From positions 81,780 to 145,779 of the forward strand of contig ONIN01000003.1 of the NCBI GenBank assembly GCA_900317905.1: 64,000 bases of DNA, read 5' to 3'. Every line of letters begins with the position of its first letter. Positions within the stretch are counted from its first letter, which is position 1. Below the pieces are notes generated by a model. That model was not told where the DNA came from and searched no databases. It saw only the letters and a list, made by a program, of their open reading frames with translations. This document shows, in pieces, positions 35,206 through 43,937 of the stretch. This DNA is from an uncultured Eubacteriales bacterium. GTDB lineage: Bacteria > Bacillota > Clostridia > Oscillospirales > Oscillospiraceae. The translations under genes and the position numbers were made by a program.

Positions 35206-36245
35206 CATTCCACCTCCCGGAGCGCTTGGAGCAGCTGATCGTTTTCTTCCGGTTTCCGGATCGCCGTCCGGTACCAGCCGGGACACAGCCCCGGAAAATC
35301 GCGGCAGTCCCGCAGCAGGATCCCCTTTCGGCGCAGCTTTTTTGCAAGGTCTGTGTCCGCGCTGCAGAACAGCAGGTAATTCGCCTCACCCGGCAGGACG
35401 CGAAAGCCCATGCCGGAGAGCGCACGGAACATCCGCCCGCGCTCCGCGCGGAGAAACGCTCTCACTTCGTTTTCGTAATCCTGTTCCTGCAGCGCGGCAA
35501 TTCCCGCCGCCTCAGCTGGAACAGAGACCGGCCAGGGCTGGCCGATGTCCTGCAGTGCCTGCGCCGTCTCCGCGCTGCCGCAGAGGGCATAGCCGAGGCG
35601 CAGCCCCGCCATGGCGAAGGTTTTCGTAAACGCGCGCAGGATGATGAGGTTCGGGTGATCCCTGAGCGACGAAACCAGCGAATACCGCCCGGGGTCCTCC
35701 GTCAGGTCGAGAAAACACTCGTCCACGATCAGCGCAGCGCCCCGCTCCGCGCATTGCCGCAGCAGCGCCGGCTCGGTGAGCAGTCCCGTGGGGTTGTTCG
35801 GATTGCAGAGAAAGACGGCGTCTGTCTCCGGCGTGATCGCGTCCGGAAATGCCGCCGGCAGATGGAAGTCCGCCGTGAGCGGAAAGCGCTCCACTTTGCA
35901 GCCCACCGAACGCAAGGATCTCTCATACTCCGAGAAGGTCGGCGCCGGGATCAAAGCCCGCTTCGGCTGCAGAAGGCGCGCAAGCCGGTCGATGAGATCC
36001 GCCGCGCCCGCGCCGCAGACGATCTGCGCCGGGTCCACCCCGTGCCGCTCCGAGAGCGCCATACGCAGGCGGCGGCAGTTGGGGTCGGGATAGCGCTCGG
36101 CATCGCGCATCGCCTCGACCGCCGCCTGATACACCCGCTCGGGCATACCCAGTGGGCTCAGAGATGCGGAAAAATCGAGGGGCAGAGCGCCGTGCTCAAG
36201 GGCATAGGCGGCCCAGTCGCCGCCGTGGATTCGTTCCATGGTCAA
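35205..36245 (-). CDS. cobD: L-threonine-O-3-phosphate decarboxylase
   Basis: This PLP enzyme of the aminotransferase class I fold makes (R)-1-aminopropan-2-ol phosphate, the linker between corrin ring and nucleotide loop. The 346-residue protein has the N-terminal block HGGDWAAYALEHGALPLDFSASLSPLG, CNPNNPTG, the Asp of ALIVDECFLDL and the Schiff-base Lys in ILRAFTKTFAMAGLRLGY. It overlaps cbiB by four bases upstream and cbiP downstream. Confidence 0.92.
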   Translation of the reverse strand: MTMERIHGGDWAAYALEHGALPLDFSASLSPLGMPERVYQAAVEAMRDAERYPDPNCRRLRMALSERHGVDPAQIVCGAGAADLIDRLARLLQPKRALIPAPTFSEYERSLRSVGCKVERFPLTADFHLPAAFPDAITPETDAVFLCNPNNPTGLLTEPALLRQCAERGAALIVDECFLDLTEDPGRYSLVSSLRDHPNLIILRAFTKTFAMAGLRLGYALCGSAETAQALQDIGQPWPVSVPAEAAGIAALQEQDYENEVRAFLRAERGRMFRALSGMGFRVLPGEANYLLFCSADTDLAKKLRRKGILLRDCRDFPGLCPGWYRTAIRKPEENDQLLQALREVE

Positions 36246-37207
36246 TCTCCGAAAATCAGTTTCATGCCGCCGAAGAGGGCGAGCGCCAGAAGCGTCCCCG
36301 CCGATTCCATGCGGCAGACGCGGTCAATGTCCCCCGGGGTGATGGGCCGGTCGTCGTCTCCGATGAAGGGCTTATCATGCCGCACGCCGAAGTAGCTGGC
36401 CGGGCCGCAGAGCCGCAGGTGCAGCGCCCCCGCCGCCGCGGCCTCGCACTGGCCGGAATTCGGGCTCGCGTGATTGCGCCGGTCCCGCCGCCAGATGCGC
36501 AGGGCGTTCCCGGCGTCCTCGCCCGTGAAATGCGCCGCCGCAATCAGCAGCAGGGCGGAGAGCCGCGCGGGGATGTAATTCACCAGATCATCCAGCCGTG
36601 CCGCGGCGCGGCCGAAGTACAGATAGGTTTCATTTTTATAGCCCACCATGCTGTCCATGGTGTTCACGGCCTTGTAGCCCAGGGCCAGCGGCGCGCCGCC
36701 GAGCATCAGATACAGCATCGGCGCGATGACCCCGTCGGAGAAATTCTCCGCCACGGTCTCCACCGCGGCGCGGGCCACGCCCTCCGCCGAGAGTTCTGCC
36801 GTGTCGCGTCCGACGATGCGCGCGACGGCCTGCCGCGCCGCGTCAAGGGAATCGTGCTCGAGCTTGCTCTGCACGTTCTTTGCCTCGTCCCGCAGATTCT
36901 TCGCCGCGAGCACCTGCCAGCTCCAGACGGTGGCCAGCGCAAAGGCGGCGAGGGGCGATCGTCTGCGCACCAGACGCAGGATCGCGGCGCCGGAGAGCAC
37001 CGTGCCGACACTGAGCGCCGCCGCCATCACCGTGCCGGCCGCAAGCTCGCCCTGTTTTGTTTTCGGAAAGCGGGCCCGGAGCGCCGTTTCCAGCGCGCGG
37101 ACGCCCTTCCCCATCCAGACCACGGGGTGGATCGGCGTGAGCGCCGCCGGATCGCCCAACAGGCAATCGAGACCATAGCCGCAGAGCGCGGCGGGGAGTG
37201 TTTTCAT
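36242..37207 (-). CDS. cbiB: Adenosylcobinamide-phosphate synthase
   Basis: This multi-span membrane protein attaches aminopropanol phosphate to adenosylcobyric acid. The 321-residue protein has several hydrophobic helices and the family motifs YGLDCLLGDPAALTPIHPVV, KLEHDSLDAARQAVARIVGRD, AAVETVAENFSDGVIAPMLY and YKAVNTMDSMVGYKNETY. The ATG at 37207 forms an ATGA overlap with the cobC stop; a longer start would run back through cobC. Confidence 0.93.
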   Translation of the reverse strand: MKTLPAALCGYGLDCLLGDPAALTPIHPVVWMGKGVRALETALRARFPKTKQGELAAGTVMAAALSVGTVLSGAAILRLVRRRSPLAAFALATVWSWQVLAAKNLRDEAKNVQSKLEHDSLDAARQAVARIVGRDTAELSAEGVARAAVETVAENFSDGVIAPMLYLMLGGAPLALGYKAVNTMDSMVGYKNETYLYFGRAAARLDDLVNYIPARLSALLLIAAAHFTGEDAGNALRIWRRDRRNHASPNSGQCEAAAAGALHLRLCGPASYFGVRHDKPFIGDDDRPITPGDIDRVCRMESAGTLLALALFGGMKLIFGD

Positions 37208-37788
37208 CTTACAAAGCTTACCTCTTTGATCACATCGAGCCGCGAAGGCCAATTCGTGTCCTCCAGCAGCCAGCCGGAGGCGCAGGGCGTCTGCCACTTA
37301 AAATAGTCCTTTTCCGGGTGTCCCCAGCGGGAGAGCGCCGCCATCTGCGTGCCGCCGTGGGCGACGATCAGGAGATCGGAGGCGCCTTCTGCTCGCTCCC
37401 GCTCCACGAGGGCGGCGAAGGCGGTCTGCACACGCGCGGAAAAGCCCGCTCGCTCTTCGCCGTCCGGGCATTTGCCGACGCAGCCGCCGTCCACCCACGC
37501 GCGATAAGCAGGGTCGTTCTCCATCTCCCACCAGCCGCGGCCCTCGAAGGCGCCGAAGTCCATCTCGCGCAATTCCGGCACGGAAATCTTCTCCGCGCGC
37601 GGAAAGAGCACCTCCGCCGTCTCCCGGGCGCGCAGCAGCGGCGAATGATAGACGCGCGCGAAGCGGTCATCCGGCCGCAGGGCGAGCCTCCCCGCCTCAC
37701 AAAGCGGCGTGTCGGTGACGCCCTGATAGCGCTTTTCTTCCCCCAGGGCGGTGAGGCCGTGGCGGATCAGCCAGATGCGCATGGCCAC
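37204..37788 (-). CDS. cobC: Histidine phosphatase, probable alpha-ribazole phosphatase
   Basis: The 194-residue phosphoglycerate-mutase-type phosphatase has the catalytic RHG motif (IWLIRHGLTALGEEKRYQG), YHSPLLRARETAEVL and the second His in LLIVAHGGTQMAALS. In a cobalamin operon this family normally removes the phosphate from alpha-ribazole 5'-phosphate or adenosylcobalamin 5'-phosphate. The assignment rests on context as much as on sequence. It overlaps the short CobU-like gene at its start. Confidence 0.85.
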   Translation of the reverse strand: MAMRIWLIRHGLTALGEEKRYQGVTDTPLCEAGRLALRPDDRFARVYHSPLLRARETAEVLFPRAEKISVPELREMDFGAFEGRGWWEMENDPAYRAWVDGGCVGKCPDGEERAGFSARVQTAFAALVERERAEGASDLLIVAHGGTQMAALSRWGHPEKDYFKWQTPCASGWLLEDTNWPSRLDVIKEVSFVR

Positions 37789-38111
37789 TCCCCTTTCAGC
37801 AGCTGCGGCAGCCCGCAGCAGACGCGGATGACGGTGTCGGCCCGTTCGGCCAGCAGGCAGGAAAGCCTTCCCGCCGCCTCGCGCTGTGCCCGCGCGCGGG
37901 CGTCCATCGGCACCACGCCGCCGCCGATCTCGGTGGCGATCACGATCTCCCGCGCCGAGAGCTGATCGGCCAGCGCCTCCAGATCCGCGCCGGGGTCAAC
38001 ATTTTGCACGTCCCAGACGGCGCGGTTTTTCAGCTCCGCTTCCGAGAGACCCAGCGCGGATCGGATATAGGCGCGTTTTCCCGCATAGAGCGGGCCGGTG
38101 ATGAAAATCAT
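37767..38111 (-). CDS. Short CobU-like P-loop protein
   Basis: The 114-residue protein begins MIFITGPLYAGKRAYIRSAL, a P-loop in the same position as in CobU. It ends with RADTVIRVCCGLPQLLKGEW, very like the C-terminus of the full CobU in this operon (VAEVVCGLPNVLKGALPW); a conserved ATEIGGGVVPMD block lies between. It lacks most of the central region of CobU, including the segment with the guanylylated His. It may be a second adenosylcobinamide kinase or a partner subunit. The function is uncertain. It overlaps cobS and cobC. Confidence 0.7.
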   Translation of the reverse strand: MIFITGPLYAGKRAYIRSALGLSEAELKNRAVWDVQNVDPGADLEALADQLSAREIVIATEIGGGVVPMDARARAQREAAGRLSCLLAERADTVIRVCCGLPQLLKGEWPCASG

Positions 38112-38869
38112 AATAATCTCTCCAAGTATTCAAACAGGCACAGCGTCAGCGCCATCCAAAGCTCCGACGCCTGCAGGAACCAGCCGCAGAGATCACCGGA
38201 GAGCCCGGAAAAATCCACCGTCGCCATGCGGTAACAGCGCCAGAACACCAGCGCCGCGGGCAGGAGCATGACCGCGCCGCCGGTAAGGATAAGCCCAGCG
38301 CTCAAAAAAACCGTGAGCACGATGAGCGCATGGCGCAGCCTGGTCCGATCCGCCGCCTCTGCGAAGCTGCGGGCAAGTCCGCTTCCCTCTGCGAGGGGGA
38401 AACAGGCCAGCGAAAGCGCGGAGAGTGTGCGGCTCAGCAGGAAGAGACACACGATCGCCCAGCCGCGAAAGTCCGGCAGGCTCGTCCAGACGGCGAGGCT
38501 CACGATGAGATAGACCCCGATCCGGATCGCCGCGAAGGCGCCGAGGTGCGGATCTTTCAAGATCTCGCGCTTTTTTTCAGGTTCGGCGTGGCTCGCCTGG
38601 GCGTCCGCCACGTCAGCGTAGCCGTCCATGTGGATCCCGCCAGTGAGCAGGATCGGCAGCACCGCAAGCCCTGCGCCCCGCGCAAGCAGCGGCAGCCCCA
38701 GAAGCCCGCAGAGGTAGACCCACAGGCAGCACACGCCGCCGATCACGGCGCCGACAAGCGGGAAAGCCAGCAGCGACCAGCGCATGTTCTCCCGCGTCCA
38801 TTCGATCTGCGGCATCGGCAGCGCCGAGTACATGGAAAAGGCCACGATGATCGTTTGCAGCACTACCAT
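38108..38869 (-). CDS. cobS: Adenosylcobinamide-GDP ribazoletransferase (cobalamin synthase)
   Basis: This integral membrane enzyme joins adenosylcobinamide-GDP and alpha-ribazole (phosphate), the last assembly step. The 253-residue protein has about six helices and the hallmark LLTGGIHMDGYADVADAQAS, where Asp residues bind Mg2+, followed by KDPHLGAFAAIRIGVYL. It overlaps cobU by seven bases and the short CobU-like gene by four. Confidence 0.93.
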   Translation of the reverse strand: MVVLQTIIVAFSMYSALPMPQIEWTRENMRWSLLAFPLVGAVIGGVCCLWVYLCGLLGLPLLARGAGLAVLPILLTGGIHMDGYADVADAQASHAEPEKKREILKDPHLGAFAAIRIGVYLIVSLAVWTSLPDFRGWAIVCLFLLSRTLSALSLACFPLAEGSGLARSFAEAADRTRLRHALIVLTVFLSAGLILTGGAVMLLPAALVFWRCYRMATVDFSGLSGDLCGWFLQASELWMALTLCLFEYLERLL

Positions 38870-39378
38870 GGGAGCGCTCCTTTCAGTACATTCGGAAGGC
38901 CGCAGACCACTTCCGCGACGGTGTCCGCCTCGGCGGCGAGAGTGCGGTTCAGCCAGGCAAGCTCCGCGAGATAGTCCGCCGTCTCGCCCGCATAATCCGC
39001 GCCGCCGGAGAAGACCTCGTTGGTCACAAGGATCAGGTTTTCACACCGCCCACGCACGGATTGAACGCCCCGTAGCGCGGCCTCGCTGCCGCCGCCGGAG
39101 GGGGAAAACAGTTCGTTTGCGAGCAGATTCGACAGATCCTCCAGCAGCACCGTCGAGTCGGACGGAAGGTCCGCGTTCCACAGCGCGGTGGGCGCTTCGA
39201 CGGTCTCGAAGCCCTTGCCCGCTCTCAGAGCGCGATGACGCTCTATGCGTCGGCGGCTCTCTTCGTCAAAAACCTCCATGGCGGCGAGATAGATGCGCGG
39301 CTGCGGCAGAGACACCGCCCAGCGCTCGGCCAGCGCGCTCTTGCCGCTGGCGCTGCCGCCGATGATCATGGCAAACAT
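38863..39378 (-). CDS. cobU: Adenosylcobinamide kinase / adenosylcobinamide-phosphate guanylyltransferase
   Basis: This bifunctional enzyme phosphorylates adenosylcobinamide and activates it with GMP. The 171-residue protein starts with the P-loop IIGGSASGKSALAERWA, then IYLAAMEVFDEESRRRIERH carrying the probable GMP-accepting His, LLEDLSNLLANELF, ILVTNEVFSGG, and the terminal VAEVVCGLPNVLKG. Length matches the family. It lies between cobT (five bases) and cobS (overlap). Confidence 0.92.
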   Translation of the reverse strand: MFAMIIGGSASGKSALAERWAVSLPQPRIYLAAMEVFDEESRRRIERHRALRAGKGFETVEAPTALWNADLPSDSTVLLEDLSNLLANELFSPSGGGSEAALRGVQSVRGRCENLILVTNEVFSGGADYAGETADYLAELAWLNRTLAAEADTVAEVVCGLPNVLKGALPW

Positions 39379-39382
39379 ACAA

Positions 39383-40435
39383 TCAACTCAATCTGGTATA
39401 AGGTTTGATGCCGCGCGCAGAGAAGGTGTCCCCGCCGGAATAGACCGCGAGGGCCATGTCCAGCAGCGGCATCGCGGCCACGGCACCGCTGCCCTCTCCG
39501 AGACGGAGCCCGGCGTCGATCAGCGGCCGCGTTCCGAGGGCCTCCAGTACAATTCTCCCGGCAGGCTCTGCGGAGACGTGGCTTGCCAGCATGGCGGCAG
39601 ATGCCTCCGGGGAAAGACGCACCGCGCACAGTGCCGCGGCGGCAGAGACGAATCCGTCGATCAATACCGGGAGCCTGGCTTCCGCCGCGCCGAGATAGGC
39701 GCCGCACATGGCGGCAAGATCCAGCCCGCCGACCTTTGTGAGCACGTCCACGGGGTCAGAGCGGTCCGGCGCGTTCACCTGCAGCGCGCTTTCGATCGCC
39801 CGGCGCTTGCGCAGAAGTCCCTCGTCAGAGAGGCCCGCGCCGCGGCCGGTGACGGCTTCCGCCGGAAGATCCAGCAGCGCCGCCGTGACGGCGGAGGCGG
39901 TGGTGGTGTTGCCGATGCCCATCTCGCCGACGGCCAGGAGCTTCACGCCGGTGCGCGCCTGTTCTTTCGCGATCTCCGCGCCAGTGCGGATGGCGGAGAG
40001 GCATTGCGCCCGCGTCATGGCGGGGCCTTGGGTGATGTCACTTGTGCCGCGCAGGATATGGCAGTCCATCACGCCGGGCGGCGTCGGCTCACGCATGCCG
40101 ATGTCCACCGCCTGCACTCTGCAGTCGGCAAGCTGCGCCATGGGGCAGACGGTGCTGCGCCCCTGAGAGAGCGCCGCGGCGACGGCAGCGGTCACCTCGC
40201 TGCCGCACTGGGAAACGCCCTGGGCGACCACGCCGTTGTCGGCGCAGAAGACGAGGAGCGTGCGCGGCTTGAGGGAGACCTCCGTGCTGCCGGTGAGCGC
40301 GGCGAGGTGCACGATCGCGTCCTCCAGCAGACCGAGACTGCCCAGCGGCTTGGCGAGGGAATCCCAGCGCGCCCGGGCTGCCGCGGCAGCGGCTTCGTCC
40401 GGCGCAGAAATATGAAAATGCTGTTCGTTCATCAT
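39383..40435 (-). CDS. cobT: Nicotinate-nucleotide--dimethylbenzimidazole phosphoribosyltransferase
   Basis: CobT activates the lower-ligand base by making its alpha-ribotide from nicotinate mononucleotide. The 350-residue protein contains LAKPLGSLGLLEDAIVHLA, LLVFCADNGVVAQGVSQCG, MGIGNTTTASAVTAALL and the C-terminal RLGEGSGAVAAMPLLDMA with the catalytic Glu. The ATG at 40435 overlaps the cbiA stop as ATGA. A much longer open frame upstream is an artefact of the high GC content. Confidence 0.94.
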   Translation of the reverse strand: MMNEQHFHISAPDEAAAAAARARWDSLAKPLGSLGLLEDAIVHLAALTGSTEVSLKPRTLLVFCADNGVVAQGVSQCGSEVTAAVAAALSQGRSTVCPMAQLADCRVQAVDIGMREPTPPGVMDCHILRGTSDITQGPAMTRAQCLSAIRTGAEIAKEQARTGVKLLAVGEMGIGNTTTASAVTAALLDLPAEAVTGRGAGLSDEGLLRKRRAIESALQVNAPDRSDPVDVLTKVGGLDLAAMCGAYLGAAEARLPVLIDGFVSAAAALCAVRLSPEASAAMLASHVSAEPAGRIVLEALGTRPLIDAGLRLGEGSGAVAAMPLLDMALAVYSGGDTFSARGIKPYTRLS

Positions 40436-41754
40436 TGCTGACACGTCCTGACAAAGCGCTCGGCAAGGGGCATTTCCCCTCCCAGCGGCAGATGGGGAAA
40501 GCCCGCATAGAGCCGCGGCGCCGCAAAAGCGCAGGGCCATTGTCTGCCGTCCGGCTTCACAGAGCGGAGGTCGCAGCCGTTCTCGCTGCAGTCCCAATAG
40601 TGAAATTCGTGCACCGGCACACGCTCGCCCGCGCGAAAGAGCATGGAATCCGTGTCCGTCTCGAGCCACGCGTAGCCGAATCGCTGCAGACGTTCGGTGC
40701 GCACGCCCGCCCCGGGGAGCACGCCGCACATGGGGAAACCCTTGCCGTCCGTGTCCTCCAGCGAGGTCTGGAGATACAGAAATCCGCCGCACTCCGCGAT
40801 GGTCGGAAGTCCGCTCTGCACGGCGCTGCGGACAGCGGCGCGCATGGACTCGTTTTTGGAAAGCGTCTCGGCGTAGAGCTCCGGATAGCCGCCGCAGAGA
40901 TACAGCCCGTCGATCTCCGGCGGGAGCGCATTGTCCCGCAGAGGGCTGAAAAAGACGACCTCCGCCCCGGCCTTGCGCAGGGCGTCGAGACTGTCGGCAT
41001 AGGCAAAACAGAATGCCTCATCCCGCGCGACGGCGATGCGGCAGCTTGCGGCGGCGGTGTACGTTTCGGCAGGAACGGTCTCACCCTCTGCCGCGATCGA
41101 CAGCAGCCGGTCGAGATCGACCGTGCGTTCCAGCTGCGCGGCGATGGCAGCAAACCGCGCCGTGAGCGCCTCGATCTCATCCGGCGTCTGCAGGCCGAGG
41201 TGACGGCTCTCGAGCTTCGCCTCTTCCATGGGCGGGAGATACCCCAGCACCGGAAGCCCGGTTTCGCGCTCCAGCATCGGCGTGAGATAATCTGCCAGGT
41301 GCGCCCTGCAGTCCGTGAGCAGCAGCCCCGCGATCTGGCTCGGCTGCCGGAACTGCAGCATGCCGCGCACCTGCGCCGCCAGCGAGAGGCCGACGCCCTT
41401 CGGCCGCAGCACGAGGATCACGGGCGTGTCAGTCTTTGCGGCGACGTCCCAGGCGCTCGAGTCGGCAGAGCCGGCGACGCCGTCATAATAGCCCATGGCG
41501 CCCTCTAAAACGGCGATCTCGCCGGAGCACTGCATCAGGGAGCGGCGCACACCCGCCTCCCCCTGCAGAAAGAGGTCGAGATTGCGGCTCGGCACACCGA
41601 GCACGCGGGTGTGAAACATGGGGTCGATGTAATCCGGCCCGCACTTGTAGGCGCGCACGTCCATGCCGCGGCGCTTCAGCGCCTTAAGCAGCCCGCAGAC
41701 GGCGACGGTTTTGCCCGCGCCGCTGTGCATGGCGGAGAGCATAATGCGCTTCAT
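40432..41754 (-). CDS. cbiA: Cobyrinate a,c-diamide synthase
   Basis: This ATP- and glutamine-dependent enzyme amidates the a and c side chains of cobyrinate. The 440-residue protein has the N-terminal P-loop MLSAMHSGAGKTVAVCGLL, the KCGPDYIDPMFHTRVLG block, and a C-terminal class-I amidotransferase with nucleophile Cys in LPTIAECGGFLYLQTSLE and a late His in VPVHEFHYWD. It overlaps the cbiET stop by four bases and cobT at its end. Confidence 0.94.
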   Translation of the reverse strand: MKRIMLSAMHSGAGKTVAVCGLLKALKRRGMDVRAYKCGPDYIDPMFHTRVLGVPSRNLDLFLQGEAGVRRSLMQCSGEIAVLEGAMGYYDGVAGSADSSAWDVAAKTDTPVILVLRPKGVGLSLAAQVRGMLQFRQPSQIAGLLLTDCRAHLADYLTPMLERETGLPVLGYLPPMEEAKLESRHLGLQTPDEIEALTARFAAIAAQLERTVDLDRLLSIAAEGETVPAETYTAAASCRIAVARDEAFCFAYADSLDALRKAGAEVVFFSPLRDNALPPEIDGLYLCGGYPELYAETLSKNESMRAAVRSAVQSGLPTIAECGGFLYLQTSLEDTDGKGFPMCGVLPGAGVRTERLQRFGYAWLETDTDSMLFRAGERVPVHEFHYWDCSENGCDLRSVKPDGRQWPCAFAAPRLYAGFPHLPLGGEMPLAERFVRTCQQ

Positions 41755-42932
41755 TCAGAGCACCCCACGATCAGATAAACCGGGTTTTGCGCGAGCATCA
41801 TGTGTCCCGCGCCGGTGCTTCGACTGCGGGAGACGGCGAGCTGTGTGATCTCCGTGCGCCAGCCGAGGGCTTCCATCTCAGAAACCGCCCGCGAGAGCGT
41901 TTCGATCGTAATGGCAGTCGCGCAGAGGACGGCCTTCGGGTTCTTGTCATGGACAAGCTGCAGAATATCATGGAGTTTTCCGCCCGTGCCGCCGAGAAAG
42001 ACCTTGTCCGGCGCGGGAAGCTCCCGGAGCGCGTCGGGGGCCTCGCCCGCGATCAGGCGGAGGTTCCACGCGCAGAATTTGGTTCGGTTTTGGTTCGCCG
42101 CGTCCAGCGCAGCCGGGTCGCGCTCGACGGCATAGACCGCGCCCGCAAGCTTGGAAAGCTCCACGCTCACGCTGCCGGTGCCGGCGCCCACATCCCAGCA
42201 GACGTCCTCCGGCGTGATCCCCAGGGCGGAGATCGCGGCGGCGCGGACAAGCTGCTTCGTCATCGGCACGCCCTCCACACGGGAGAACGCCTCGTCCGGC
42301 CAGCCCGGCGCCCGCGGCGGAATGTGCGGCGCTGCTTCGATCAACAAAACGTTCAGCGGCGCGAAGGTCTGCGCCGCAACCTCGGCGGCAGGAGCAGAAA
42401 CGATGCGCTCGGTTTCATAGCCGAGATTTTCCGCCACCGTGACGGTAAGCGCTCCCAGTCCCGCGTCCAACAGCGCGCGGCAGAGTGCTGCCGGAGCGTC
42501 CGCGCCGGAGGTGAGGACAAAAACGGGCCTGCCGCCGCAGAGGGCGCGGCGCACGTCAAAATCAATGCCGTGGGCGGAGCAGAGCATCCAGTCCTGCCAC
42601 GGACGGCCCAGCCGCGCCGAGAGCATCTGCACGCTCGAAATGCCGGGCAGCACGCGCAGGTCGTGGCCTTCCAAAAGCGGCAGGAGCCTGCGCGCACCGG
42701 AATAAAACCCGGTGTCGCCGCTGAGAAGCACGCAGGCTTTTTCACAGTCTGCTTCTGATAGTATGGTTGCGATCCGCTCCGAGGAGATCTCCGCGACGGT
42801 TCTGCAGACGGGAGACAGGTCGTCCAGCAGACGCTTTGCGCCGATGACGAGCTCCGCCTCCGCAAGGGCTTTTTTTGCCTCCGCCGTGAGCGCGGCGCTG
42901 CCGCAGCCCACACCGAGAATCGTGATCGTCAT
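41751..42932 (-). CDS. cbiET: Fused cobalt-precorrin-7 C5-methyltransferase / C15-methyltransferase (decarboxylating)
   Basis: The 393-residue protein is a CbiE-CbiT fusion, as in CobL. Residues ~1-200 form the CbiE tetrapyrrole methylase (ILGVGCGSAALTAEAKKAL, VLLSGDTGFYSGARRLLPLL). Residues ~205-393 form the CbiT SAM methyltransferase (GITPEDVCWDVGAGTGSVSVELS, KVFLGGTGGKLHDIL). Together they methylate C5 and C15 and decarboxylate the C12 acetate. The start overlaps the cbiF stop by four bases, and cbiA follows with the same overlap. Confidence 0.93.
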   Translation of the reverse strand: MTITILGVGCGSAALTAEAKKALAEAELVIGAKRLLDDLSPVCRTVAEISSERIATILSEADCEKACVLLSGDTGFYSGARRLLPLLEGHDLRVLPGISSVQMLSARLGRPWQDWMLCSAHGIDFDVRRALCGGRPVFVLTSGADAPAALCRALLDAGLGALTVTVAENLGYETERIVSAPAAEVAAQTFAPLNVLLIEAAPHIPPRAPGWPDEAFSRVEGVPMTKQLVRAAAISALGITPEDVCWDVGAGTGSVSVELSKLAGAVYAVERDPAALDAANQNRTKFCAWNLRLIAGEAPDALRELPAPDKVFLGGTGGKLHDILQLVHDKNPKAVLCATAITIETLSRAVSEMEALGWRTEITQLAVSRSRSTGAGHMMLAQNPVYLIVGCSE

Positions 42933-43696
42933 GGCTGTTCCTCCCCTGCTGCCGCGCGGAACTCTGTGGAGAAGTCCGGCGCGTAGAGACGGCTGCGTTC
43001 ATAATCTCCGGCGAGAAAGCCGCCGATGAGCAGCAGCGCGGTTTTGGTGATGTTTTCGCGCTGACCGGTCTCGGCCAGCGTGCCGACCGTGCAGCGGCAG
43101 ACGCGTTCCTCCGGCCATGTGGCCTTATAGACGATGGCGGCTGGCGTGTCCGGCGTATAAGCGCCCTTCAAAAGCTCTGCCTGCACGCCATCCAGCATGC
43201 CGGCGGAGAGGAAGATCGCCATGGACGCCCCATGTGCGGCGAGTTTGGAGAGCTGTTCTGCCTCCGGCACCGGCGTGCGCCCCGCCATGCGCGTGAGGAT
43301 CACAGTCTGGCTGACGCCGGGGAGCGTGAACTCCGCACCCAGCGCCGCCGCCGCGCCGAAAACGCTCGAGACGCCGGGCGTGACGGTGTAAGGGATGCCC
43401 ATCCGGTCGAGGGCGTCCGTCTGCTCGCGGATGGCGCCGTAGACGCTGGGGTCGCCGGTGTGCAGGCGTACGGTGGTCTTCCCTGCCGCCTCGGCGTCTG
43501 CCATCAGACGCAGAACCTCCTCCAGCGTGAGAAAGGCGCTGTTGTGGATCTCGCAGTCCGGCCGGCAGTCTTCCAGAAGCGCGGGATTGACCAGACTTCC
43601 GGCGTAAATGACGACGTCCGCCTCCCGCAGCAGCTTCCGGCCCCGCACCGTGATCAGATCCGCCGCGCCGGGACCCGCGCCGATAAAATGCACCAT
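42929..43696 (-). CDS. cbiF: Cobalt-precorrin-4 C11-methyltransferase
   Basis: This is the first gene of the cobalamin operon, directly behind its riboswitch. The 255-residue SAM-dependent methylase shows VHFIGAGPGAADLITVRG at the start, VIYAGSLVNPALL, VRLHTGDPSVYGAIREQ and TPGVSSVFGAAAALGAEFTLP, all CbiF/CobM marks. I chose the ATG at 43696 with a GGAG site eight bases upstream; the open frame extends further up, but into the terminator of the riboswitch. Confidence 0.94.
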   Translation of the reverse strand: MVHFIGAGPGAADLITVRGRKLLREADVVIYAGSLVNPALLEDCRPDCEIHNSAFLTLEEVLRLMADAEAAGKTTVRLHTGDPSVYGAIREQTDALDRMGIPYTVTPGVSSVFGAAAALGAEFTLPGVSQTVILTRMAGRTPVPEAEQLSKLAAHGASMAIFLSAGMLDGVQAELLKGAYTPDTPAAIVYKATWPEERVCRCTVGTLAETGQRENITKTALLLIGGFLAGDYERSRLYAPDFSTEFRAAAGEEQP

Positions 43697-43710
43697 AACC
43701 TTCACTCCAA

Positions 43711-43769
43711 ATAAAAATGCCGTGTCCGCCAAAAAAACGGGCACGGCAAACGGGCGCAGTGACTGCGCC
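43711..43769 (-). terminator. Terminator and adjacent hairpin of the cobalamin riboswitch expression platform
   Basis: On the minus strand TGCCGTG-CCCG and CGG-CACGGCA arms (43718-43748) surround a T-rich loop, followed by TTTTTATTT just before the cbiF ribosome site. Upstream lies a perfect GGCGCAG/CTGCGCC hairpin with a three-base loop (43753-43769). This is the likely off-state structure when cobalamin is bound. Confidence 0.75.
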
Positions 43770-43774
43770 AATTA

Positions 43775-43930
43775 TAACGTGTATCCCGGTTCCGGCAGGA
43801 GCACCGCTTTTCTCTCATGTATCTGACTTATCTTCTCGATCCAGGAAGCTTCACAGTGACCGACTCGCCGGGCATTTCACCCGATTCCATGTGCCTGATT
43901 CCCAGGGCAGAGAAAAGCATCGTATGTGAT
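43775..43930 (-). promoter_or_regulatory. Cobalamin riboswitch controlling the 22-gene operon
   Basis: On the minus strand, in order, there are a GGGTGAAATGCC block (43871-43882), GTCACTG (43854-43860) and a B12-box-like AAGTCAGATACATGAGAG (43812-43829). These match the conserved core blocks of cobalamin riboswitches, in the shorter AAGTCAGATAC variant. It follows a promoter at 43938 and precedes a terminator and the operon, so cobalamin should turn the operon off. Confidence 0.8.
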
Positions 43931-43937
43931 TTGGTTT

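Noticed and set aside
39383-40792. Longer CobT start at 40792
   Set aside because: The extra N-terminus overlaps cbiA in another frame and has no homology to CobT; the ATGA overlap at 40435 is the normal arrangement.
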